From Solirubrobacteraceae bacterium (GTDB lineage: Bacteria; Actinomycetota; Thermoleophilia; Solirubrobacterales; Solirubrobacteraceae), in the NCBI GenBank assembly GCA_016463765.1, contig JAEMQS010000009.1, forward strand, positions 1 through 64,000: a stretch of DNA of 64,000 bases. Direction: 5' to 3'. How positions within the stretch are numbered: the first letter of the stretch is position 1; each line of letters begins with the position of its first letter. A program made the position numbers and the translations under genes. Shown piece by piece: positions 27,961 through 37,491 of the stretch. A model generated the notes under the pieces. The model had not been told where the DNA came from. It did no database searches and worked only from the letters and a program-made list of their open reading frames with translations.

Positions 27961-28761
27961 ATGTCGTCGACCATGCAGTCCGCACGACCGGCGAAGACTG
28001 TCGTGCTCGCCGAGCAGTGGCGCAGGTACCAGGACACCCGCGACCGGGTGGTCCGCGACCAGCTGATCCTGGCCTACTCCCCGATGGTCAAGTACCTCGC
28101 GGGACGCATGAAGTCGCGGATGCCGCCGCACGTGGACGTCGCGGACCTCATCTCGTTCGGCCTCGGCGGACTCATCCACGCGGTGGAGCGGTTCGACCCC
28201 GACCAGGGCGTCGCCTTCGAGCTCTACGCCACGACACGCATTCGCGGCGCGATCCTCGACGAGATGCGCGCCCAGGACTGGGTGCCTCGCTCCGTGCGCC
28301 AGGAGGCGCGGGCCATCGACCGGGCGACCACGGACCTGACCCGGCGGCTGCAGCGCGTGCCGACGGAGACCGAGGTCGCCGACGAGTTGTCCATGACGCC
28401 GGAGGAGCTGAGGGCATCGCTTCTTCGCATCAGCGACGGCCGGGTCGTCGCGCTCGACGCGCCACGGAGCTTCGGGGGAGACGACGGCTACGAGGCGTCG
28501 CTCGGCGACACCCTCGCCGACCCGGACACGACCGACCCGGGCGCGTCCGTCGATGCGGCGGATGTCACCGAGATCCTCGCTCACGCGATCGAGCAGCTCG
28601 ACGGGCGCAAGCAGATCATCCTCGGTCTGCGCTACCACGAGCAGCTCACGTTCGCCGAGATCGGCGAGGTGCTAAGCCTCACCCAGTCCCGCGTGAGCCA
28701 GCTGCACACCGCGGCCGTGTTCGAGATGCGCGCGTTTCTGCCGGCCGACCTGGCCGCCTAG
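27961..28761 (+). CDS. RNA polymerase sigma factor, FliA/WhiG (sigma-28) family
   Basis: 266 residues with sigma region 2 (LILAYSPMVKYLAGRM, then DLISFGLGGLIHAVERFDP and ATTRIRGAILDEMRAQDWVPRSVR, the FliA/WhiG signature), region 3 (LQRVPTETEVADELSMTPEEL) and region 4 (LTFAEIGEVLSLTQSRVSQLH). No flagellar or sporulation genes are in the window, so its regulon is unknown. An AGGACG ribosome site precedes the ATG. An anti-sigma partner is not visible next to it. Confidence 0.95.
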   Translation: MSSTMQSARPAKTVVLAEQWRRYQDTRDRVVRDQLILAYSPMVKYLAGRMKSRMPPHVDVADLISFGLGGLIHAVERFDPDQGVAFELYATTRIRGAILDEMRAQDWVPRSVRQEARAIDRATTDLTRRLQRVPTETEVADELSMTPEELRASLLRISDGRVVALDAPRSFGGDDGYEASLGDTLADPDTTDPGASVDAADVTEILAHAIEQLDGRKQIILGLRYHEQLTFAEIGEVLSLTQSRVSQLHTAAVFEMRAFLPADLAA

Positions 28762-28776
28762 CACGACGCGCGCCGG

Positions 28777-29250
28777 TCAGACGATGCGCTTCTCGGCCGC
28801 CTCGGCGCGCAGGAGCGCGGCCTGGGCGCGCAGGAGCGCGGCCTCCGCGCGGTCCCGGCTGGCCGCGGCCCGGGCGTGAGCGTCCCGCTGGAGGGCCGTC
28901 GGCGTCAGGGGCTCCGGCTGTTCGAACCACGGAAGATCGTGGACCGCGCGCTGCTCGTCGACCGCCTCCTGGTGGTCGTCCCGGCCGCTCTGCGAGTGGT
29001 CGAGCGCCTCCTGTTCGGCGTCCTCCGTCGCCTGGCTGCGGTCCAGGCGCGCCTGACGGTCGTCGAACGCTGCTGCGCCGCGTTCGTCGGGGCCCGCGGC
29101 GGCACGCTCGAGATCGAGCGACGCCTGATCGTGGTCGACGCGGGCCTGGTCGCGGTCGCCGAGCAACTGCCCGCGGTCGCCGAGGAGTTGCTCGAGGTCC
29201 ACCAGCCCCTGTTCACGACGGAGTTCGCGTTCCTTGCGGTCTTGGGTCAT
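28777..29250 (-). CDS. repetitive coiled-coil protein, unknown function
   Basis: 157 residues, highly charged, with a seven-residue-like repeat of the form L-x-D-R-x-Q (LGDRGQLLGDRDQARVDHDQ) giving a long helix, then a Pro-containing break (PWFEQPEPLTP) and a second helix (AAASRDRAEAALLRAQAALLRAEAAE). Related DR/DQ or ARDRAA repeats occur next to cyclic-di-GMP signalling proteins in Actinobacteria. Its ATG overlaps the stop of the PAS-EAL gene (ATGA), so the two are translationally coupled and probably work together. Confidence 0.75.
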   Translation of the reverse strand: MTQDRKERELRREQGLVDLEQLLGDRGQLLGDRDQARVDHDQASLDLERAAAGPDERGAAAFDDRQARLDRSQATEDAEQEALDHSQSGRDDHQEAVDEQRAVHDLPWFEQPEPLTPTALQRDAHARAAASRDRAEAALLRAQAALLRAEAAEKRIV

Positions 29251-31181
29251 CTCGGTGTCCTTGCCGGGGAGGTGCTGGGCCAGAGGTCGTCGATCGGACC
29301 GGGGCGGGCGATCCAGTACCCCTGCGCGTGATCGACGCCCATGAGGCCGAGGAGCTCGAGGGTCGCCTGGTCCTCGACGCCTTCGGCGATGGTCTTGATC
29401 CCGAAGTCCCGCGCGACGCTGACCATCGCGTGGACGACCTGGCGATCGCCCTCGTTGTCGACGAGGTCGCGCACGAATGCGATGTCGATCTTCAGGAAGT
29501 CGACCGGCAGGTTGCGCAGGTAGGTGAACGCGCCGTAGCCGACCCCGAAGTCATCCAGGGCGAAGGCGCAGCCGAGCGCGCGCAGCCGGGTGGCGAAGTC
29601 CCGAGCGTGGTCCATGTTCTCGGCCACGGCGCTCTCGGTGATCTCGAAGATGATGTGCTCGGGGGGCGCCCCGCTCTCACGGACCATGCGCTCGATCTCG
29701 TCGACCTGCGCGCAGTCGGAGATCGTCGCGCCCGAGAGGTTGACCTCCACGCAGTGGTCCTTGGCGACCTTGAGTGCCTCCCCGAGCACCCAGCGGTCGA
29801 TCGCGCCGATGAGGCCGAAGCGCTCGGCCTGGGGTATGAACTCGCCCGGGGGCATCAGCCGGGGGGCTCCGTGCGTGCCGCGCATCCGCACCAGGAGCTC
29901 GGCCTGGTCGATCTCCCCGGTGGCGAGGTTCAGGATCGGCTGGGCATGGAGGATGAGCCGGTCCTGCGCGATCGCGTTGTGGATGAGGTCGGTCCAGACG
30001 ATGCGATCGCGGAGCACGGCCTCGTCGCGCTTGCGGTCGGTGATGTCGTTGAACGTCCCGCACACGGCGTAGATCACTCCGTCGGCGTCGCGCAGCGGGA
30101 ACTTCACGGTGGAGTAGTCCCGCGCGTGGCCGTCGACGCGCACGACATCGTCGCGCTTGACGACATCGCCGGTCTTCAGGACCAGGTCGAAGCTGTGCCG
30201 GTTGACCGCCACGGCCTCATCGGGAAGCAGCTCGTCGTCGCGCCGGCCGAGGATCTGCGCGCGCGGGAGCCCGACGCGCTCCTCGAAGGCGACGTTGACC
30301 ATCTGGTAGCGGTACGAAAGGTCCTGGACGAACAGCGGCTCGGGCGTCGTGTCGAGGATCGAGCGCAGGTACCGCTCGCTGGTGCGCACGGCCTCGTCAG
30401 CCTCACGTCTCTTCGTGATGTCCTGGAGCATGCTGACGACGCACGTCGGCTGTTCGTGGTCGTCGCGGAGAAGTTCGGAGCGCGCGTGCACCCAGACGAT
30501 CGATCCGTCGCGCGCGATGCAACGCCGGTCGCGCTCGAGGCTGTCGACCTCGCCCGCTGCCGCGCGCGCGGCCCACGTGGTGTCTTCCTGCAGGTCGTCG
30601 GGGTGGGTGACCAGCGAAGGGTCGATCGTCAGGAGCTCCTCGCGGTCGTACCCGAGCATCCACGCGTACGCGTCGTTGAGTCGCAGCCAGCGACCTTCGA
30701 GATCGACGATCGACATCCCGACCGGCGCGTGGTCGAAGGCGGTCGCGAGCAGCCGTTCGCTGTCGCGGGCGGCGGCGTCGCGCGCATCGATCACGGACGT
30801 CAGGCGTTCCTCTTCGATGAGGGTCCGCGCCGACACCAGCACGCCGATGGTCTCGCCCTGGTCGACCAGGGGGGCGACGTGCACGCTGTACGGCACGTCG
30901 TCGCGCCGGAACGAGAACGTGGCCGTCTCGCTCTTCAAGGCGCCTTTGCAGGACGCGGCGATCACCTCCCACGAAGGCAACACGTCCGCCGCGAGCTTGC
31001 GCTCGATGGACGCGGGTGCCAGACCCAGGGATGTCAGGGACTCGCCCGTGGCCATGTGGATGCGCAGGTCGCGATCGAGCACGAAGAGCACGCCGCCCTC
31101 CACACCCGCGACCAGCGCGTCGCCGTACATCCGCAGCTCCGCAGCGCGTGCAACGTCGAGCCTGCTTCGTGCAACGGCCAT
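29247..31181 (-). CDS. PAS-domain EAL phosphodiesterase (cyclic di-GMP)
   Basis: 644 residues. About three PAS-like sensor regions occupy the first 390 residues (AFDHAPVGMSIVDLEGRWLRLNDAYAWMLGY is the clearest), followed by an EAL domain. EAL active-site pieces are present: ELLVR (the ExLxR motif), EVNLSG, FEITES, DDFGVGYG, KIDIAFV and IAEGVED. The canonical Thr after DDFG is Val, but the metal-binding acids are kept, so cyclic di-GMP hydrolysis is likely. No GGDEF domain. ATG 31181 follows CAGGTGG. An in-frame upstream extension runs through the opposite regulator gene and is rejected. Confidence 0.9.
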   Translation of the reverse strand: MAVARSRLDVARAAELRMYGDALVAGVEGGVLFVLDRDLRIHMATGESLTSLGLAPASIERKLAADVLPSWEVIAASCKGALKSETATFSFRRDDVPYSVHVAPLVDQGETIGVLVSARTLIEEERLTSVIDARDAAARDSERLLATAFDHAPVGMSIVDLEGRWLRLNDAYAWMLGYDREELLTIDPSLVTHPDDLQEDTTWAARAAAGEVDSLERDRRCIARDGSIVWVHARSELLRDDHEQPTCVVSMLQDITKRREADEAVRTSERYLRSILDTTPEPLFVQDLSYRYQMVNVAFEERVGLPRAQILGRRDDELLPDEAVAVNRHSFDLVLKTGDVVKRDDVVRVDGHARDYSTVKFPLRDADGVIYAVCGTFNDITDRKRDEAVLRDRIVWTDLIHNAIAQDRLILHAQPILNLATGEIDQAELLVRMRGTHGAPRLMPPGEFIPQAERFGLIGAIDRWVLGEALKVAKDHCVEVNLSGATISDCAQVDEIERMVRESGAPPEHIIFEITESAVAENMDHARDFATRLRALGCAFALDDFGVGYGAFTYLRNLPVDFLKIDIAFVRDLVDNEGDRQVVHAMVSVARDFGIKTIAEGVEDQATLELLGLMGVDHAQGYWIARPGPIDDLWPSTSPARTPR

Positions 31182-31319
31182 GCCACCTGCTGACTCTCTG
31201 CTCCCCTCGGAGGTCGCCGCCGCCCGGAAGAAAGAGGAGCTTGAGGCCCACGGGTCAACCACAAAGACTATCTGACCGGTCTGGGTGTCTGGACGAATGT
31301 TGCGCCAGCCCGGTAGGCG

Positions 31320-31325
31320 TACGCT
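31320..31325 (+). promoter_or_regulatory. -10 element TACGCT, leaderless promoter of the LAL regulator
   Basis: TACGCT ends 6 nt before GTG 31332. Confidence 0.55.
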
Positions 31326-31331
31326 TCGCTC

Positions 31332-34091
31332 GTGCTGCTCGGGCGTGACCACGAGATCGAGGAGATCCAGCGGCTGATCGCGGACGTGCGCTCTGCGCGC
31401 GGGCGTGCGGTGCTCATCACGGGCGATCCGGGGATCGGGAAGACCGCCCTGCTCCAGCACGCCCGAGCGGTGGCGACGGGCACGCGGGTGGTCGGCACGG
31501 TGGGCGTGGAGGCCGAGGCGAACCTGCCGTTCGCGGCGCTTGCCGATGTCGCCGGTCCGCTCGTCGATCACCTCGACGCGCTGCCCGCGCCGCAGGCTGA
31601 CGCGATCCGCGCGGCGTTGGCGCTCACCGACGCGCCGCCTCCCGCCGGAGACCGGCTGGCGGCCTGTGCGGGTCTGCACGGTCTGCTCCGGGCGGCGGCG
31701 CGGCGCCAGCCCCTGCTGGTGCTGGTCGATGACGCGCAGTGGCTCGATGCTCCATCGGCCGAGTGCCTCGGGTACGCGGCGCGCCGGCTCGACGGCGCTC
31801 CGGTCGCCGTGCTCGCCGCGGCGCGGACCGACACGCCGGTTCCTGCGCTGACGGGGCGGCCGATCGACAGCCTGACGGTCGCCGGGCTCGAGCAGGATGA
31901 CGCCGCCACGCTGCTGCGCTCCTCCGCCGGGGAGCTCGCTCCGTCGGCTGCGGAGGCGCTCCTGGAGGCGGCGCACGGCAGCCCGCTGGCGCTTCTCGAG
32001 CTGCCGTCGCTGCTGACCGACGAGCAGCGGCGCGGGGTGCAGCCCTTCACCCCGGCGCCCGCCCCCGGAGGCGACCTGTGGGAGGCGTTCTCGTTGCGGC
32101 TCGCGCGTCTGAGCGTCCCGGCCCGGACGGCCACCCTGGCTGCGGCGCTGTCGGTGGATCGCACGGTCGGACCAGTGGTGGCGGCATGCGTCGATCTCGG
32201 GCTCGGGGTGTCCGCGCTGGAGGAGGCCGAGGAGGCGCGGATCGTCCGCTTGGACGCCGACACCGTGACCCTCACGCATCCGTTGCTCCGCGGGGTCGTC
32301 GTCCAGAGCGCGCCCGGTGCCGAGCGGCGTCGCGTGCATACCGCGCTTGCCGCCCACACGCGGCCTGACGCCCGTGCGTGGCACCTGGCGGCGGCCGCGG
32401 TGGGACCCTCCGCCGAGGCGGCGGATGCGCTCGACGGGGCCGGCCGCCGCGCGATCGGCCGCGGCGCGCACACCGTCGCGGCCGACGCGTTCCAGCGGGC
32501 CGCCGAGCTCACGGGTGACACCTCATCGCGTGTGGGGCGTCGCGTGCAGGCCGCAGTGGAGGCGGCTTACGGCGGGGAGTACGAGCGAGCGGCAACGCTG
32601 CTCGACCAGGTCCTCGACGAGGTGACCGAGCCCGGGGTCCGGCTGGTCGCCCGGCACCTGCAGGCGGTCATCGCGCTGGTGGGCGGGATCCGGCCGGTCC
32701 TCGACAACTACGACGTCCTCGACGCCGAGGCGCGCGCGGTCGCCGCCACCGCGCCCGCTGTGGCGGCGACCCTGCACGCCGACGCCGCGATGGTGTCCGT
32801 CGTGGGCGGCGACTGCCGTCGGGCCGTCGCGTCGGCGCAGGCCGCCGCTGCCGCCCTGCCGGCTGAGGTCGACGCGACCGCGCGCTGCCACGTCCAGGCG
32901 ATCCTTGGGATGACGCTGGCGCTGCGTGGGGACGTCGAGGCCGCCCGTCCGGCGCTGCGGTCCGCGGGCGAGCTGCTCGGTGAGGTCGACCCGCTGTCCC
33001 CGGTCGCCGGGTCGATCTCCTTTGCGCTGCACGGCCGCATCTGCCTCGGCGACGCGGCACTGCTGCGCGACGAGGTCATCCGCATCGCCGACGCGGTTCG
33101 CGCCGCCGGCGCGCGGGGGCTCGTCCCGCACCATCTGCTCGTCGGCGCGGACGCGGCGCTGCGGCTCGGCCGATGGGACGACGCCGAACGCGAATCCGAC
33201 GAGGCGGCCGAGATCGCGCGCCTCTGCGGACAGCGCGGTCCGCTGGCCGCCGCGCTCGTGGTGCGCGCACGGCTGCACGCGGCGCGCGGTCGCGAGGAGG
33301 CCTGCCGCGACGATGTCGCCAAAGTCCTCGCGATCGCCGACGCCGCGGGCTACGCGACCTCGGCGCTCGGCATCCACGCGGTGCTGGGGTTCCTGGAGCT
33401 GGGACTCGGGCAGATGGGCCGCGCGGTGGAGGTGCTGGAACGCGTCGCGGTGCGCGCGCCGGAGGTCGGCATCACCGACCCGGTGACGATCCCGTGGGCC
33501 CCGGACCTGGTCGAGGCCTATTGCCGCGTGGCGCGCCTCGATGATGCCCGCGCGCTCACCGCCGAGATCCAGGCGCACGCCCGGGACGGCGGTGTGCCGC
33601 TGGCACTCGCGCTGGCTGCGCGGTGCGAGGGTCTGACGGCGGACGACGGTTTCGATGAGGCGTTCACCCGCGCGCTGGCGCTGCACGACGAGGTCGCCAG
33701 CCCGTTCGAGCGGGGGCGCACGCTGCTCGCATGGGGCGCGCGCCTGCACCGTGCGCGCCGGCGGGTCGAGGCGCGCGAGCATCTGCGAGCGGCGCGCGAG
33801 GCCTTCGTCACCCTCGGAGCCGCGCCGTGGGCCGGCCGAGCCGAGGCGGAGCTGCGGGCCGCCGGGGCGGTGAGCCGTGCCGCCGTCGGCGACGACGACG
33901 CGCTGACCGCCCAGGAGCACCGGATCGCGCTCGCGGTGGCGCGCGGGGCGACGAACCGCGAGGTCGCGGCCGAGCTGTACCTCAGCCCGAAGACCGTGGA
34001 GTTCCACCTCGGCCGCGTGTACCGCAAGCTCGGCGTGCGTTCGCGCACCGAGCTCGCGGCACTGGTCGCCGAGGGCGAACTCGCGAACTGA
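31332..34091 (+). CDS. LuxR-family transcriptional regulator, large ATP-binding (LAL/MalT-like)
   Basis: 919 residues. N-terminal STAND-type ATPase with Walker A GDPGIGKT (31-38) and Walker B LLVLVDDAQWLD, then a long alpha-helical TPR-like middle, then a LuxR HTH at about 855-915 (LTAQEHRIALAVARGATNREVAAELYLSPKTVEFHLGRVYRKLGVRSR). Such proteins bind an inducer and ATP, multimerise and activate transcription. It is divergent from the PAS-EAL gene and converges on the exported-protein gene at 34093 with 1 nt between stop codons. Confidence 0.95.
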   Translation: MLLGRDHEIEEIQRLIADVRSARGRAVLITGDPGIGKTALLQHARAVATGTRVVGTVGVEAEANLPFAALADVAGPLVDHLDALPAPQADAIRAALALTDAPPPAGDRLAACAGLHGLLRAAARRQPLLVLVDDAQWLDAPSAECLGYAARRLDGAPVAVLAAARTDTPVPALTGRPIDSLTVAGLEQDDAATLLRSSAGELAPSAAEALLEAAHGSPLALLELPSLLTDEQRRGVQPFTPAPAPGGDLWEAFSLRLARLSVPARTATLAAALSVDRTVGPVVAACVDLGLGVSALEEAEEARIVRLDADTVTLTHPLLRGVVVQSAPGAERRRVHTALAAHTRPDARAWHLAAAAVGPSAEAADALDGAGRRAIGRGAHTVAADAFQRAAELTGDTSSRVGRRVQAAVEAAYGGEYERAATLLDQVLDEVTEPGVRLVARHLQAVIALVGGIRPVLDNYDVLDAEARAVAATAPAVAATLHADAAMVSVVGGDCRRAVASAQAAAAALPAEVDATARCHVQAILGMTLALRGDVEAARPALRSAGELLGEVDPLSPVAGSISFALHGRICLGDAALLRDEVIRIADAVRAAGARGLVPHHLLVGADAALRLGRWDDAERESDEAAEIARLCGQRGPLAAALVVRARLHAARGREEACRDDVAKVLAIADAAGYATSALGIHAVLGFLELGLGQMGRAVEVLERVAVRAPEVGITDPVTIPWAPDLVEAYCRVARLDDARALTAEIQAHARDGGVPLALALAARCEGLTADDGFDEAFTRALALHDEVASPFERGRTLLAWGARLHRARRRVEAREHLRAAREAFVTLGAAPWAGRAEAELRAAGAVSRAAVGDDDALTAQEHRIALAVARGATNREVAAELYLSPKTVEFHLGRVYRKLGVRSRTELAALVAEGELAN

Positions 34092-34092
34092 C

Positions 34093-34587
34093 CTACTGGA
34101 GGCAGAGCACGTAGGCCTTCACGTCGACCGTGGCCAGGCCGCCGGCCAGGTTGGTGGCCTTCGCGTTCCAGTCGGTGAACGTGTTGCCGTCGACCGGGGT
34201 CAGGCCCCCGCCGACGGACGGGTGCGAGCCGTGGAAGATCGCGTCGCTCGCCGACTGCTGGGTCATGCCGCCGCCTCCGACCGGCGTCTCGCCGGCCAGG
34301 CACTCGGCTTCGGCGCGGCCCGAGCCGCCGTCGGGGATGGCGGTGCTCGCGGATCGCACGACGATCGTGCCGAGCTCGCCGCTCTGGATGGCGCCGGCGT
34401 GGATGTCGATCGAGCGGACCGAGTTGTTCTCGATCTCGCGGCTGGCGACCGTCTGGCTGTCGAGGTCGTCGGCGTCGACGACGTCCACGCCCGGCAGCGC
34501 CTGGGCGGTGCCGCCCAGGGCGACGGACAGGGCGATGATGCCGAGGACGGTGCCGGGACGGGGGATACGGCGGAACCTGCGGTACAT
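34093..34587 (-). CDS. secreted protein with a short Asn/Asp/Ser repeat
   Basis: 164 residues from ATG 34587 (GGAGG site 6 nt upstream). An N-terminal hydrophobic segment (TVLGIIALSVALGGTAQA) with a following DADDLDSQTVASREIENNSVRSIDIHAGAIQSGEL region recalls the NSVxSxDI repeats of many exported actinobacterial proteins. Two Cys (CLAGETP and terminal CLQ) may pair. The C-terminal half reads as a beta-rich domain. Function unknown. Confidence 0.75.
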   Translation of the reverse strand: MYRRFRRIPRPGTVLGIIALSVALGGTAQALPGVDVVDADDLDSQTVASREIENNSVRSIDIHAGAIQSGELGTIVVRSASTAIPDGGSGRAEAECLAGETPVGGGGMTQQSASDAIFHGSHPSVGGGLTPVDGNTFTDWNAKATNLAGGLATVDVKAYVLCLQ

Positions 34588-34780
34588 GATGGGCCTCCGG
34601 GGGTAGGGGATCGGGGTGCCGTCCATTGAGCCAGCGCCGCCTGTGAAAGGCACCGGGAGACCCCCTGGTTCGAGTCCGTTCGCTCGCCGTTCACCCTCGG
34701 TGAACACCCCTGCGGGTGGACGCGCGGTCGACCCTGAGGCCCTTCGATTTGGCCGTGCGGCGAAGGTCCTGCGGTCGGGG

Positions 34781-36220
34781 ATGGTCGATCCTCCACTGGT
34801 GACCGCCACCGACGTCGGCCTCTTCGAACCGTCCGCCAGGCCCTGGGACGAGGCACGTGCCGCGGGGCCGGCGGGAACCGGGCTGATCGAGGCGCTGGAA
34901 GGCGCGGAGGACCTCGACGGCCTGCGCGCCGACGTGCGGTCGTACCTGGATGCCGCCGGTGTGCGATTCGGCGACGGCAGCGGGTGGCCGTTCACGGTCG
35001 ACGCCGTGCCGCGCGTGCTGAGCGCCGACGAGTGGCGGACGCTGGCCGCCGGGCTCGAGCAGCGCGTCCGGGCACTCGACGCGTTCGTCCGCGATGCGTA
35101 CGGTCCGCGGCTGGCCGTGGACGCGGGGATCATCACCGACGGGCAGATCGAGCAGACCGAGGGCTACGAGCCGCTCCTCCGTGGCGTCTGGCCCGAGCCG
35201 GCGATGGCGCTCGGCGTGAGCGGGCTGGACATCGTCCGCGACGACGACGGCACGCTGCTCGTGCTCGAGGACAACCTGCGGACGCCCTCGGGCCTCGCGT
35301 ACGCCGTGGCCGCCCGTCGCGCCGTCGTCGGGGCGCTCACCGCGCGCGGCATCGCGACCCCGCCGATCCGCGACATGCCGGGAGAGAGCATCGCGCTGCT
35401 CGGGGCCGCGCTCCGGGCCGCCGCGCCCCACGGGACGAAGGAGCCGCAGAGCGTCGTGCTCACCGACGGGCCGTCGTCGGTCGCCTACTACGAACACGCG
35501 TGGCTCGCGGCGCAGCTCGGTGTCCCGCTCGTGACCCTCGCCGACCTCGAGCGCAGCCGCTTCGGGCGCCTGCGCCGTCGCGACGCCGACGGCCGCCCGC
35601 ACGACATTGACGTCGTCTACCGCCGCACCGACAGCGACCTGCTCCACGGGCCCGACGGCGCGCTGACCCCCGTCGCCGCCGCACTGCTGGAGCCGTGGCT
35701 CGACGGCCGGCTGGGGATCGTCAACGGGTTCGGCACCGGAGTCGGCGACGACAAGCTCACGCACGCCCGCGTCGAGAACCTCATCCGGATGTACCTCGGC
35801 CAGGAGCCGCTCCTGCGGTCCGTCCCGACGCTCGAGCTGGGCGACCGCGACGCGCTCGCGCAGGTGCTCGACGACCCGCGGGCCTACGTCATCAAGGACC
35901 GTCACGGCGAGGGCGGCAAGGGCGTCACCGTCTGCCGCGACGCCGAGGAGGCGGACCTCTCCGCGCTGCTGGAGGACGTGCGCGCCGAACCGCACGAGTA
36001 CGTCGCGCAGCTCGTCGTCCCGCTGTCGACCCACCCGACGGTCGTCGAGGACGGGGTGCTCGAGCCGCGCCACGTGGACCTGCGCCCGTTCGTCTTCTTC
36101 ACCGCCGACGGGCCGCGCGCGGCGCCGGGCGGCCTGACTCGGGTGGCGCTGAAGCGCGGCTCGCTGGTGGTCAACTCGTCGCAGCAGGGTGGGGCGAAGG
36201 ACACCTGGGTCCTGAGCTGA
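34781..36220 (+). CDS. circularly permuted type 2 ATP-grasp protein
   Basis: 479 residues from ATG 34781. Blocks DAFVRDAYGPRLAVDAGII, VSGLDIVRDDDGTLLVLEDNLRTPSGLAYAVAARR, VVYRRTDSDLLHGPDG and NGFGTGVGDDKL with the ATP-grasp Lys region YVIKDRHGEGGKGVTV match the CPT2 ATP-grasp family (formerly DUF404/DUF407). In many genomes it sits with an alpha-E protein and a transglutaminase-like protease, as a putative peptide-tagging or ligation system. None of those partners is adjacent here. A longer in-frame start would overlap the divergent gene's ribosome site; I reject it. Confidence 0.9.
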   Translation: MVDPPLVTATDVGLFEPSARPWDEARAAGPAGTGLIEALEGAEDLDGLRADVRSYLDAAGVRFGDGSGWPFTVDAVPRVLSADEWRTLAAGLEQRVRALDAFVRDAYGPRLAVDAGIITDGQIEQTEGYEPLLRGVWPEPAMALGVSGLDIVRDDDGTLLVLEDNLRTPSGLAYAVAARRAVVGALTARGIATPPIRDMPGESIALLGAALRAAAPHGTKEPQSVVLTDGPSSVAYYEHAWLAAQLGVPLVTLADLERSRFGRLRRRDADGRPHDIDVVYRRTDSDLLHGPDGALTPVAAALLEPWLDGRLGIVNGFGTGVGDDKLTHARVENLIRMYLGQEPLLRSVPTLELGDRDALAQVLDDPRAYVIKDRHGEGGKGVTVCRDAEEADLSALLEDVRAEPHEYVAQLVVPLSTHPTVVEDGVLEPRHVDLRPFVFFTADGPRAAPGGLTRVALKRGSLVVNSSQQGGAKDTWVLS

Positions 36221-36257
36221 CGCACGGTTGACGACACCCTCCGGCCGTGGCGGCGCA

Positions 36258-36263
36258 TACGAT
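36258..36263 (+). promoter_or_regulatory. -10 element TACGAT, leaderless promoter of the ACAD operon
   Basis: TACGAT ends 7 nt before ATG 36271. It drives the acyl-CoA dehydrogenase, phosphotransferase and SDR genes. Confidence 0.5.
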
Positions 36264-36270
36264 CCGCGCG

Positions 36271-37491
36271 ATGGACTTCACGATTCCGCCGGACCTGCGC
36301 GAGGTGCTCGACCGCGTGCGGGCCTTCGTCGAGGAGGAGGTGCTCCCCGCCGAGGCGGAGATCACCGACCTCGACGACCTCCTGACCTCCTGGGACGTCA
36401 TCGAGCGCCTGCGCGACAGCGCGCGGGAGCGCGGCATCTACACGCCGCATCTGCCCGAGCGGTGGGGCGGCCTGGGTTTCGGCGTGCTCGGTATGTCGCT
36501 CGTCAACGAGATCTGCGGCGTGTCGATCCTGGCGTCGCTGGCGATCAACGCGATGGCGCCCGACGAAGGCAACATGCACACGCTGCTCATGGCGGGCACG
36601 GAGGAGCAGCAGGAGCGCTGGCTGCGCCCGCTGGCCGCCGGCGAGATCCGCTCGTGCTTTGCGATGACCGAGCCGGACGTCGCGTCCAGCGACCCGACGA
36701 ACCTCCAGACCACCGCCGTCCGCGACGGCGACGACTGGGTCCTGAACGGAACCAAGTGGTGCATCACCGGCGCGGAGGGTGCGTCGATCGCCATCGTCGT
36801 CGCGAAGACGGGCGATGACGACGCCGCCGGTCATCGCAACTACTCGCTCATCCTCGTGCCGACGGACACGCCCGGCTGGACGGTCGCGCGCCACCCGACG
36901 TGGATGGGCGCGCACTACCCGGGCGGCCACCCGGTCATCGAGCTGACGGACGTCCGGGTGCCGCAGGCCAACCTGCTCGGCGCCGAGGGCGAGGGGTTCG
37001 TCATCGCGCAGAAGCGGCTGGCGGGCGGGCGCCTGGCGCACGCGATGCGGTGGATCGGCGCCTCGCAGCGCGTGCTCGACCTGGCGACGGCGCGGCTGAC
37101 CGAGCGCACCGCGTTCGGCAAGGAGCTCGCCGAGCAGCAGGGCCTGCAGTTCATGATCGCCGACTCGGCGATGGACCTCTACGCCAGCCGGCTCATGGTC
37201 CTGCACACCGCGTGGAAGGTCGAACACGGCCTGCCGCACCGCCAGGAGGTGGCGATGACCAAGACGTTCGTCAGTGAGGCGTTCGGCCGGATCGCCGATC
37301 GGGCCGTGCAGATCCACGGCGCGGCCGGGGTCGCGAAGGACCTGCCGGTCGCGCGCATCTATGAAGACGCGCGGTCCGCGCGGATCTACGACGGCGCCAG
37401 CGAGGTCCACCGGATGGTCATGGCGCGCGCGTGCCTGCAGCTCGCGCGCAAGGGCGAGAGCACACGCATCGCGGCGGGGGACCTGACCTGA
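36271..37491 (+). CDS. acyl-CoA dehydrogenase
   Basis: 406 residues. It has the family landmarks CFAMTEPDVASSDPTNLQTTA (FAD/substrate loop), WVLNGTKWCITGA, GGRLAHAMRWIGASQRVLDLA, RTAFGKELAEQQ and the C-terminal QIHGAAGVAKDLPVARIYEDARSARIYDGASEVHRMV. It resembles the ACAD10/11-like branch. It catalyses FAD-linked alpha,beta-desaturation of acyl-CoA. Its TGA overlaps the ATG of the phosphotransferase (TGATG), and ACAD10/ACAD11 combine both activities in animals, supporting a shared pathway. Confidence 0.95.
   Translation: MDFTIPPDLREVLDRVRAFVEEEVLPAEAEITDLDDLLTSWDVIERLRDSARERGIYTPHLPERWGGLGFGVLGMSLVNEICGVSILASLAINAMAPDEGNMHTLLMAGTEEQQERWLRPLAAGEIRSCFAMTEPDVASSDPTNLQTTAVRDGDDWVLNGTKWCITGAEGASIAIVVAKTGDDDAAGHRNYSLILVPTDTPGWTVARHPTWMGAHYPGGHPVIELTDVRVPQANLLGAEGEGFVIAQKRLAGGRLAHAMRWIGASQRVLDLATARLTERTAFGKELAEQQGLQFMIADSAMDLYASRLMVLHTAWKVEHGLPHRQEVAMTKTFVSEAFGRIADRAVQIHGAAGVAKDLPVARIYEDARSARIYDGASEVHRMVMARACLQLARKGESTRIAAGDLT

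Noticed and set aside
28017-31193. A 1,058-residue plus-strand frame over the sigma and PAS-EAL genes
   Set aside because: It is a high-GC shadow frame; it crosses two strongly supported genes and lacks any domain.
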